DNA of 5,244 nucleotides, from the NCBI GenBank assembly GCA_002725925.1, contig PBRL01000076.1, positions 3,633-8,876 on the forward strand. The letters are read 5' to 3'. Source of the DNA: Chloroflexota bacterium (GTDB lineage: Bacteria > Chloroflexota > Dehalococcoidia > Lucifugimonadales > Lucifugimonadaceae). Of this stretch, positions 1-5,244 are shown piece after piece (position 1 is the stretch's first letter; the number at the start of each line of letters is the position of its first letter). The notes under the pieces are model-generated. The model was not told the DNA's origin, did not search any database, and saw only the letters and a list, made by a program, of their open reading frames with translations. Both the position numbers and the translations under genes were made by a program.

Positions 1-1011
1 TGAGCCAGGGATAACCCGGATGGCACAGGTGCGGTTGTCCAGGCCCCAGTTGGAATGGGTGGGTGCCCAGAAACCCTTGATCATACGGGTATAGGAATTG
101 ACGGTGGGGGCGATCATGGGCAGCACCTCCGGCAGAAGGCTGAGCTGCCCCGCCAGGTAATGGCGGAAAGTATCACTCATATGATGTACCTTCGTATCAT
201 GGTAAAAAGCGCTGCTGCCGTCTTTATGCCATAGGGACTGATGCAGGTGACCGCTCTGGCCCGGATAGTCTGGCGACCACTTGGCCATGAAAGTGGCCAT
301 AAGTTCCCATCTCTGTGCCAGGGCCTTGGCAAAGGTCTTAAACAGGGCCGCTTTGTCTGCTGCTGCCAGCCCGCTGTCAACGGAGACGCAGGCTTCTAAA
401 ACGCCTGGTCCTGTTTCGGTGTGGACGCCTTCCAGTTCCATATCCATTTCCCGGCAGGTATCAATCAAATCATGATACAATTCGCTGTGAACGGAACTGC
501 GCAGTATAGAATAACCGAACATGCCCGGAGTGAACGGGGTCAGGTTTTCGTAATTTTTTTCACGAACGGTATGGGGCGTTTCATCAAAGAGAAAAAACTC
601 ATATTCAAAGGCAGATTTGACCTCATAACCCATGGCATCGGCTTTATTCAGGACAGTTTTACAGAGCTGCCTGGGGCAGGCGGGATAAGGGCTGCCATTG
701 GGTAATTCGAAATCGGCGATAAAAAGAGCCGTGCCCGGTTCCCAGGGGATTTTCCGGAAGGTGCTGCCGTCAATCTTTGCCGGGGCGTCGGGAAAGCCGG
801 TGTGCCAGCCGGTGACCGTGGGCTGATCATACAGCTCATCTGCGATATCCCACCCGAAGACCACATCGCAGAAGCCGAAGCCCTTTTCCAGCGCCGATGC
901 AAACTTCTTCATATTGATGTATTTCCCCCGCAGGACACCGTCTACATCAAAGATGCCCAGTTTGATCTTGTCAATCTTGTTTTTTTTCAGCTTTTCAAGT
1001 ATGGGGAGCAT
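1..1011 (-). CDS. Glutamine synthetase family ligase (GlnA/PuuA/FluG-like), partial, C-terminus outside window
   Basis: The frame is open for 337 codons from the ATG at 1011 to the window edge, with no stop. Family members run to about 450 residues, so roughly the last quarter is missing. The family joins the gamma-carboxyl of glutamate to ammonia or an amine using ATP, in the cytoplasm. The N-terminal beta-grasp part carries DVDGVLRGK (22-30) and GFGFCDVVFGWD (44-55). The catalytic part carries FEYEFFLF (135-142, metal-binding Glu136 and Glu138), E199-TGPGVL-E206 (second Glu pair), SGHLHQSL (253-260, metal-binding His255), Arg309 in SYTRM, and DNRTCAIRVIPG (325-336). Trp315 replaces the glutamate of the GlnA G-Y-E-A-P motif, and Val204 replaces the Gln of GPGQxE. 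Both suggest a GS-like amine ligase rather than housekeeping GlnA; the true substrate is unknown. The upstream in-frame stop at 1041-1039 leaves this ATG as the natural start. It follows the 783-residue gene by 22 bases with no terminator between, so co-transcription is likely. Confidence 0.93.
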   Translation of the reverse strand, partial: MLPILEKLKKNKIDKIKLGIFDVDGVLRGKYINMKKFASALEKGFGFCDVVFGWDIADELYDQPTVTGWHTGFPDAPAKIDGSTFRKIPWEPGTALFIADFELPNGSPYPACPRQLCKTVLNKADAMGYEVKSAFEYEFFLFDETPHTVREKNYENLTPFTPGMFGYSILRSSVHSELYHDLIDTCREMDMELEGVHTETGPGVLEACVSVDSGLAAADKAALFKTFAKALAQRWELMATFMAKWSPDYPGQSGHLHQSLWHKDGSSAFYHDTKVHHMSDTFRHYLAGQLSLLPEVLPMIAPTVNSYTRMIKGFWAPTHSNWGLDNRTCAIRVIPGS

Positions 1012-1033
1012 TATTAATAGTAAAATTTTAAGG
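1012..1033 (-). other. 22-base AT-rich junction, no Shine-Dalgarno seen
   Basis: This short gap separates the TAA of the 783-residue gene from the ATG of the glutamine-synthetase-like gene. It is almost entirely A and T and holds a perfect 10-base palindrome, TAAAATTTTA (1021-1030). No AGGAGG-like sequence precedes the ATG. No GC-rich hairpin is present, so there is no intrinsic terminator here. Translation may start by coupling to the upstream gene or from an unstructured AT-rich leader. A promoter here is possible but cannot be shown. Confidence 0.5.
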
Positions 1034-1288
1034 TTATTTTAATAAAATCATTTTTTTAACCAGGTGAAAATCACTGGTCTGGATTGCATAAAAATACATA
1101 CCAGCACTAACAGGTACCCCAACATCATTAGTGGCGTTCCATTGCACGGACTTGTGTCCGGCTCTTTGCTTACTGCTGACCAGTGTGCTGACCCTTCTGC
1201 CCATCATGTCGTAGATGGTGATATTGACCATGACATCTTCAGGTAAATCGTAGCGGAGTGTTGTATTTGGATTGAATGGGTTGGGGTA
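1034..1288 (-). repeat. Paralogous sorting-domain segment, copy A
   Basis: This 255-base segment codes for the last 84 residues and stop of the 783-residue protein. It aligns gap-free, at a constant offset of 2427 bases, with 3461-3715 in the neighbouring gene. The encoded peptides are identical at 60 of 84 positions by my count. In the 87 bases 1202-1288, 74 match 3629-3715. It marks the type IX (Por) C-terminal sorting domain, shared by recent duplication, conversion or strong constraint. Confidence 0.9.
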
Positions 1289-3385
1289 GTTCTGATGTAG
1301 GGTGAATACCTGGAGAACTAAATCTTTTACTATGGGTAGTATTTCATCACAGCCTACACCCAGCGCACCAATTTGACCTTGGATCAATAAACAAGGTGAA
1401 TTTGATGCAACCATATAGTTTCCATTATCCGGATCACAAAACAAGGGGTCTTCATCACTATTATCCATGTAGTAGGCTTCCCCATTTCCATTTGTTTCTA
1501 TTCCTGAAATGCCTCCTTCATAAATTGAAAATTGGGTATTGATGGTATTTGGGCTACTAGTTGAATCAAATTCGATCTCTGGGCCACCATGTCCCCAGAA
1601 AACAGAAGTGTAGATACTGGTGTTACAATTTGTGATACAATAGAGTCCTGTCCCCGAATTTTCAGCACCATTGTTAACAATGGTTGATGTGTTGATCGAA
1701 AGGGAACAATTGATCATCAGATAGATTCCATCTCCTTCTTCATCAGCTGAATTATTGGCAATTAATGTCCCAAATAGTGATGGACTGGCATTATTACAGT
1801 AAATACCTCCGCCCTCACCAGTCGATACATTTCCACTTATGGTACAATTATTGATCCAAGCATCAGAATCATCTTTTAAACGCATGCCGCCTCCTTGCCC
1901 GGCTGTATTGTTTTGTACAGTCACAAAATTGAATACCGGTTCACCTTCATATCGTGCCGAAACACCACCCCCATAATTAGCTGTATTATTTTGGATCAAT
2001 AAATATCTTAAGGCTGGCTCGGCTGATTCAAGCATGATGCCGCCACCGTACTCCGAATTTCCGTTTTGGATCGTAAACCCATAAAGTACAGCGCTGGAAT
2101 CTTCCCCGGAATTCAGTGTGACTACACTGCCATTTCCACTTCCGTCGATGATGGTTTGGTTCATAAAGGTTTCGTGACTTCCATACGAAAGCGCGTAAGA
2201 CCCAATGACGATATTTTTTCCGTTATAATTGATATTTTCCTGGTAAGTACCCGGGGCCACTAAAATTGTATCCCGGTCTTCTGATGTATTGATCGCTTCC
2301 TGGATAGTTGCATACTCCGAAGGAACCAGTAATACATCTCCCGGTGCTTCGCCCTGGATGACTTGAATCACCCATCCCGTCCAGTTATTAGACGGGTCCT
2401 TTCCATAACCAGCAATGGTATTACCATCATCGGAGACACATAGAGCTCTATGCAGATCCCAGTCTGCTATTTCTACCATCCCCAGGCCCAGGAGGTAATT
2501 ACGCAGGTTTACAAACTCGCCGGTTTCCTGAGTATAAATACATGCCTGATAGAAAACAGGCGTCTGGTTTAAATATTCTCCAACGGCCACGTTGTTCTCA
2601 GATAAATCAAAAACCCGGCTCACATTGGTTGCAGCAGAGTTTGAAGGAACTCCCAGCCCTGTGATACCTCCTGCGGCTGTCCAGATATAGCCCTCAACAT
2701 TATTCCCAGTACTGCCCGCACAATAGCCGCCTACTTGTGTTCCATCATGAGTAATGACATGTACTTCACCATAATCATTGCCAACCTGAAGCGAGCCTAA
2801 AAGTGTGATATTCCCGTCACGATCCCAGAGGCATGATGACCGGTTGGATGTTTGTGCCCAGCCTCCGATCACCTGTCCGTCTCCTGAAACAGCCTGGGCT
2901 TTTGTGCTATTGCCCTGATATTGCCCCAATTCAACGATGCCATCTTCATCTGTCCAATAAAAAGCAGATGTGCCACAATTGATCCAACCCATCCCAACCC
3001 CTGTTGAACCATCTGTACTGATGCCCAGTCCATGACTATAAAAAGCATCACAGGTATTTCCACCGCCGATATTTCCAAGAAAGGTTGTTTCTCCATTTTC
3101 GATCAGTGCCGCCTCCCAGTTTCCATCGGAATTTTCCAGTTCAGCGAATATTCTGTTATTCTCTGAGATACCCCACAGTTCACCTATTCCCAAGACCTGC
3201 ACTCCTGTAGAATCCGACCAATACACAGCTTGACCACCAAAATTTGTTCCTACGATCTTTGTTCCAGCACCATTCATTCTTAAAGGTGTCTCCATACTCG
3301 GAATGGAAATGATCTCGAATTCGTAGGTAGGTTGGGCACTTACCAATCCAATAAACAATAGTAGTAGTATGATACGGTTAATCAT
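1034..3385 (-). CDS. Secreted HAF-repeat / parallel beta-helix protein with type IX sorting domain
   Basis: This 783-residue protein opens with a signal peptide (1-17, hydrophobic IILLLLFIGLV, likely cleaved in VSA|Q). Residues 37-342 hold about seven HAF-type extracellular repeats, each with a (V/I)S.DG...(V/I)G-like strand, an aromatic such as Y/LW followed by an acidic turn, and a closing LG; good examples start near 121 (ISTDGS), 165 (AVSGDGQVIGG) and 316 (CVSDDGNTIAG). Residues 353-668 form a right-handed parallel beta-helix: VPSEYATIQEAI (354-365), APGTYQENI (377-385), then rungs of about 26 residues marked by NN.A...GGG (466, 492, 517, 544, 571). Residues 699-783 are the Por/type IX sorting domain (YPNPFNP at 700-706, ending KKMILLK). 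No pectate-lyase catalytic residues could be assigned, so a binding or structural role is as likely as an enzymatic one. Probably exported and anchored or released at the outer membrane. It follows a terminator, so it is probably the first gene of a unit with the ligase downstream. Confidence 0.93.
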   Translation of the reverse strand: MINRIILLLLFIGLVSAQPTYEFEIISIPSMETPLRMNGAGTKIVGTNFGGQAVYWSDSTGVQVLGIGELWGISENNRIFAELENSDGNWEAALIENGETTFLGNIGGGNTCDAFYSHGLGISTDGSTGVGMGWINCGTSAFYWTDEDGIVELGQYQGNSTKAQAVSGDGQVIGGWAQTSNRSSCLWDRDGNITLLGSLQVGNDYGEVHVITHDGTQVGGYCAGSTGNNVEGYIWTAAGGITGLGVPSNSAATNVSRVFDLSENNVAVGEYLNQTPVFYQACIYTQETGEFVNLRNYLLGLGMVEIADWDLHRALCVSDDGNTIAGYGKDPSNNWTGWVIQVIQGEAPGDVLLVPSEYATIQEAINTSEDRDTILVAPGTYQENINYNGKNIVIGSYALSYGSHETFMNQTIIDGSGNGSVVTLNSGEDSSAVLYGFTIQNGNSEYGGGIMLESAEPALRYLLIQNNTANYGGGVSARYEGEPVFNFVTVQNNTAGQGGGMRLKDDSDAWINNCTISGNVSTGEGGGIYCNNASPSLFGTLIANNSADEEGDGIYLMINCSLSINTSTIVNNGAENSGTGLYCITNCNTSIYTSVFWGHGGPEIEFDSTSSPNTINTQFSIYEGGISGIETNGNGEAYYMDNSDEDPLFCDPDNGNYMVASNSPCLLIQGQIGALGVGCDEILPIVKDLVLQVFTLHQNYPNPFNPNTTLRYDLPEDVMVNITIYDMMGRRVSTLVSSKQRAGHKSVQWNATNDVGVPVSAGMYFYAIQTSDFHLVKKMILLK

Positions 3386-3397
3386 TAAATAAATCTA

Positions 3398-3408
3398 CCA
3401 CCACCCCC
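3398..3408 (-). promoter_or_regulatory. G-rich leader of the 783-residue gene (possible weak ribosome binding site or two-tier G-quadruplex)
   Basis: Read on the minus strand this is GGGGGTGGTGG, ending 12 bases before the ATG at 3385. It is the only purine-rich element in the leader and the only candidate for ribosome binding, although GGTGG is a poor and distant Shine-Dalgarno. The same bases fit the pattern of four GG runs with one-base loops, which could form a two-layer G-quadruplex in the mRNA. Neither reading is proven. Confidence 0.3.
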
Positions 3409-3414
3409 ACAAAC

Positions 3415-3436
3415 AAAAAACCCCACGGATGCGGGG
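3415..3436 (-). terminator. Rho-independent terminator after the LamG-LRR gene
   Basis: On the minus strand the sequence CCCCGC-ATCC-GTGGGG (3436-3421) folds into a six-pair stem, with five Watson-Crick pairs and one G-U pair, and a four-base loop. It is followed directly by six T residues (3420-3415). It lies 25 bases after the stop of the 502-residue gene, the normal place for an intrinsic terminator. It leaves only 29 bases before the next ATG at 3385, so it separates that gene from upstream transcription unless read-through occurs. Confidence 0.85.
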
Positions 3437-3460
3437 CTCAATGTTGTGAAAAGGGTAAAC

Positions 3461-3715
3461 CTATTTTAACAATACCATCTTCTTGGTCTGCCTGAACTGC
3501 TTTGACTCTATCGTATATAAGTATAGACCTGCTGATACTGGTGCCCCGGCATCATTGGTGGCATCCCACTGGATTGATTTGAACCCGGCATTCTGCTGGC
3601 TGTTCACCATAGTTTTAACATTCCTTCCCATCATATCATAGATAGTGATATTGACCATGGCATCTTCTGGAAGATCATAGCGGAGAGTTGTGAATGGGTT
3701 GAATGGGTTGGGGTA
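3461..3715 (-). repeat. Paralogous sorting-domain segment, copy B
   Basis: This is the partner of 1034-1288. It codes for the last 84 residues and stop of the 502-residue protein, from YPNPFNP to KKMVLLK. Differences cluster in the final 20 residues and around the middle turn, while the LRYDLPED, VNITIYDMMGR and PVSAG blocks are kept. The same length and lack of gaps show that both proteins use the same export tail. Confidence 0.9.
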
Positions 3716-4969
3716 TGCGTTGTAAATGCTGTAGGTGATTGGGATTGTTTCATCTGCGATTGCGGCCTGGGTACAATTATCGGTGTCTTGTTCTCCTGCA
3801 TAATTTTCGACACATGACGGATAGGGTGGACAGAGCTGGTTGTTGGAAATATTGAAATCAGAAGAACTGCTCCAATTCAAATCTAGACCACATATACTCT
3901 CAGGTATCGCTCCTGTGAGGCTGTTACTGTTTAAATGTAAACTGGTCAGATTGGTCAGATTTCCAATCTCTGGAGGAATGGATTCTGTGAGTTCATTGGT
4001 GCCTAAACCCAGATGAATCAGATTGGTCAGATTCCAAACCTCTGGAGGAATGGAACCTGTAAGGTCATTCCACTGTAAATCCAAATAAGTCAGATTTGTG
4101 AGATTTCCAATCGCCGGGGGTATCTCTCCGGTTAGTCCCCTATTAGATAAATCCAATTCAGTAGTATTTTCTATTGAATAACACTGATTCCATAATTCAA
4201 CTTCACTGCTGTCACACTGGCCCCCGCCTGTAAATGGAATATCCGTACTCCAGGCAGCACCATTGATCAAACCATCATTATCGTTTCCGCCCGCATCATT
4301 GGCTATGTCTCCGGCGCCTTCGTTGAAATTCCAGTAACCGACCAGACCTGCCTCACCGGTCAAATCGGCATACATATAATCCTGAATTTGCTGTTCTGTC
4401 AAGGAAATGTTCCAGAGGCTCACTTCATCCGCCTGGCCATCCAGGTCAAAGTTCGTGGTTTGGAAGACCAGCCTGCCAATTGTTAAAGATACATTTTCAT
4501 TGATAATTTGCCCGGATGCTTCTGTTGACCCTGCTTCAATACCATTTATATAAACAAATAAATTAGCGCCATCATAGGTTAAGGCAAGATGATACCATGT
4601 GTCGGGACTAATGGATTCTGCAGCTGTCACAACTGTATATGCCACATTTCCAGTTACTCGTAACCGGCCTTCCACTTTGTAATTATCAAGCTGCAGAAGA
4701 TAGAAATCAGCATCGGATTCATTCCTGAAACCAAAAAAAGCATCAAAATCAGGCCATCCAGAATTTGTGTTTCGTGGATATACCCATCCACTCAGGGTTA
4801 TTTGTCCGGCATTAGCAATCATTGCGGAGCCATAAGGAACTTCGACATAGTCAGCTTCTCCATCAAAGTTCAAGGAATAAGAGTTTTGAGCTTCAACAGA
4901 ATATATTGATAAGATAATAAATGTTATATAGAAAAATCTTATTTCCATGCCTAGCTGAAATCTACCCAT
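3461..4969 (-). CDS. Secreted LamG-like / leucine-rich-repeat protein with type IX sorting domain
   Basis: This 502-residue protein begins with a signal peptide (hydrophobic FFYITFIILSIYSV, likely cleaved at VEA|Q, residue 27). Residues 30-200 form a LamG/concanavalin-A-like jelly roll: YSLNFDGEADYVEVP (31-45), ITLSGWVYP (57-65), WYHLALTYDG (125-134) and DEVSLWNISLTEQQI (181-195). A linker with WNFNEGAGD (213-221) and Cys252/Cys263 leads into plant-type LRRs of 24 residues (about 271-366, consensus LTNLTYLDLxxNxLTGSIPPEIGN). A Cys-rich cap follows (NNQLCPPYPSC, 376-386). The sorting domain starts at YPNPFNP (419-425) and ends KKMVLLK. LamG and LRR modules usually bind sugars or proteins, so a surface adhesin or substrate-capture role is inferred; no enzyme motif is seen. 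The ATG at 4969 has GAGG four bases upstream; Met8 (4948) is an alternative that would still leave a full signal peptide. It ends at an intrinsic terminator. Confidence 0.93.
   Translation of the reverse strand: MGRFQLGMEIRFFYITFIILSIYSVEAQNSYSLNFDGEADYVEVPYGSAMIANAGQITLSGWVYPRNTNSGWPDFDAFFGFRNESDADFYLLQLDNYKVEGRLRVTGNVAYTVVTAAESISPDTWYHLALTYDGANLFVYINGIEAGSTEASGQIINENVSLTIGRLVFQTTNFDLDGQADEVSLWNISLTEQQIQDYMYADLTGEAGLVGYWNFNEGAGDIANDAGGNDNDGLINGAAWSTDIPFTGGGQCDSSEVELWNQCYSIENTTELDLSNRGLTGEIPPAIGNLTNLTYLDLQWNDLTGSIPPEVWNLTNLIHLGLGTNELTESIPPEIGNLTNLTSLHLNSNSLTGAIPESICGLDLNWSSSSDFNISNNQLCPPYPSCVENYAGEQDTDNCTQAAIADETIPITYSIYNAYPNPFNPFTTLRYDLPEDAMVNITIYDMMGRNVKTMVNSQQNAGFKSIQWDATNDAGAPVSAGLYLYTIESKQFRQTKKMVLLK
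3947..4162 (-). repeat. Three tandem 72-base units coding for leucine-rich repeats
   Basis: Units begin at 3947, 4019 and 4091, exactly 72 bases (24 codons) apart. Units 1 and 2 share the stretches CAGATTGGTCAGATT and CTCTGGAGGAATGGA unchanged (plus-strand reading), while unit 3 is more diverged. The spacing keeps the reading frame, so gain or loss of a unit would change LRR number without breaking the protein. A further, weaker unit lies on the low-coordinate side. Confidence 0.85.
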
Positions 4970-5028
4970 CAGTCCTCACAAAAAAAACTACGCTCCATCT
5001 TCACTTCGTTACCAGTCTACACTGCGAG
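4970..5028 (-). other. 59-base gap between peptidase and LamG-LRR gene
   Basis: Apart from the GAGG site, this gap holds a run of eight T (minus strand, 4987-4980). The only nearby inverted repeat is a four-pair CAGT/ACTG hairpin well before it, too weak and too far off to call a terminator. No -35/-10 pair was convincing. The gap could hold a promoter or simply be an operon spacer. Confidence 0.4.
4974..4977 (-). promoter_or_regulatory. Shine-Dalgarno GAGG for the 502-residue gene
   Basis: On the minus strand GAGG lies four bases before the ATG at 4969. The alternative ATG at 4948 has only AGG one base upstream, too close to be useful. This favours the upstream start, although the spacing is at the short end of the usual range. 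Confidence 0.5.
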
Positions 5029-5244
5029 CTACTGAGACCCCGGTTCCAGATACCGATCGAAGTGAGCTACGAGCTTGCCAAATAGGTAGCGTGCATAGTG
5101 GGTCGGGCGTGTCCAGCCATGGGTTGCCCCGGGAGCGAAGGCGAAATCAAAGTCCTTGCCTAAGCGCATCAACTCTTCCGCCAGCACCACCGTCGTCTTG
5201 AATGGCACCACATCGTCCTGCATTCCGTGGATGATCAGCAGGTG
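5029..5244 (-). CDS. S9-family serine peptidase (prolyl oligopeptidase/DPP-IV-like), C-terminal fragment
   Basis: Reading from the window edge, 71 codons end at a TAG at 5031-5029. They form the last part of an alpha/beta-hydrolase. HLLIIHGMQDDVVPF matches the strand and loop that supply the catalytic Asp in S9 peptidases (compare the IHGTADDNV block of DPP-IV). APGATHGWTRP carries the catalytic His. The helix YARYLFGKLVAHFDRYL closes the domain. The nucleophile Ser and the N-terminal propeller, if present, are outside the window. S9 enzymes cut short peptides, often after proline, and DPP-IV-like members are usually exported. The internal ATG at 5223 is not a start, because the family homology continues upstream of it. 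Whether it is in an operon with the next gene cannot be decided. Confidence 0.85.
   Translation of the reverse strand, partial: HLLIIHGMQDDVVPFKTTVVLAEELMRLGKDFDFAFAPGATHGWTRPTHYARYLFGKLVAHFDRYLEPGSQ

Noticed and set aside
177..380. Open frame of 67 codons on the minus strand
   Set aside because: It lies inside the glutamine-synthetase-like gene in another frame; its Arg/Pro/Trp-rich product shows no family features.
648..902. Open frame of 84 codons on the minus strand
   Set aside because: It overlaps the ligase in a different frame; the real frame there encodes conserved family blocks such as GFGFCDVVFGWD.
281..1017. Three plus-strand open frames (281-475, 421-705, 802-1017)
   Set aside because: All are antisense to the continuous, motif-rich ligase frame and show no recognisable product.
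1034..1288. Repeated 255-base segments as insertion-sequence ends
   Set aside because: They are direct, in-frame, protein-coding copies of a known export domain, with no transposase between them and no target duplication.
1064..3096. Small open frames antisense to or out of frame with the HAF/beta-helix gene (1064-1246, 1498-1680, 2066-2263, 2869-3096)
   Set aside because: Each is a shadow of the 783-residue gene and lacks its own start signals or homology.
3631..3813. Open frame of 60 codons on the minus strand with repeated Thr/His/Ser
   Set aside because: Out-of-frame reading of the end of the LRR gene and its sorting domain.
4980..4987. Eight-T run as a terminator for the S9 peptidase gene
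   Set aside because: No stable GC-rich hairpin lies directly before it; only a four-pair CAGT/ACTG hairpin some distance away.
5001..5065. Inverted pair TCACTTCG (5001-5008) and CGAAGTGA (5058-5065)
   Set aside because: Eight bases with a 49-base loop reaching into the peptidase gene; likely chance, and not linked to a T run or any mobile-element feature.

Overview
The window looks like a piece of a marine FCB-group bacterium, most probably Candidatus Marinimicrobia (Neomarinimicrobiota, SAR406) or a close relative. The reasons are two secreted proteins that end in the same YPNPFNP...KKM(I/V)LLK type IX secretion (Por) sorting domain, short hydrophobic signal peptides ending just before Gln, and an LRR module with a Cys-rich end that resembles proteins I remember from that group. 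This assignment is from recall, not from a search.

Every supported gene lies on the minus strand, so transcription runs from high to low coordinates. In that order: (1) 5244-5029, the C-terminal end of an S9-family (prolyl oligopeptidase/DPP-IV-like) serine peptidase, cut by the window edge. (2) A 59-base gap with a GAGG ribosome binding site. (3) 4969-3461, a 502-residue secreted protein made of a LamG-like lectin fold, plant-type leucine-rich repeats and a sorting domain. (4) A clear intrinsic terminator at 3436-3415. (5) 3385-1034, a 783-residue secreted protein with seven HAF-type repeats, a right-handed parallel beta-helix and a sorting domain. (6) A 22-base gap. (7) 1011-1, the first 337 residues of a glutamine-synthetase-family ligase, whose C-terminus lies outside the window.

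The two central genes are probably exported by the type IX system and displayed on, or released from, the cell surface. Their modules are of carbohydrate- or protein-binding types, and no catalytic residues can be assigned. Their last 84 residues align without gaps and are 60/84 identical, so the tail has been copied or shared between them. The flanking peptidase and ligase look like ordinary metabolic genes with locally higher GC. The ligase is the most interesting at residue level: it has tryptophan where classical GlnA has its ammonium-site glutamate, which points to an amine rather than ammonia as the acceptor.

I see no RNA gene, CRISPR array, insertion sequence, attachment site or phage gene. 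There is no gene-free stretch longer than 75 bases. I found no convincing wholly new system; the points worth checking are the domain combinations, the altered ligase active site and the tight terminator-gene junction.
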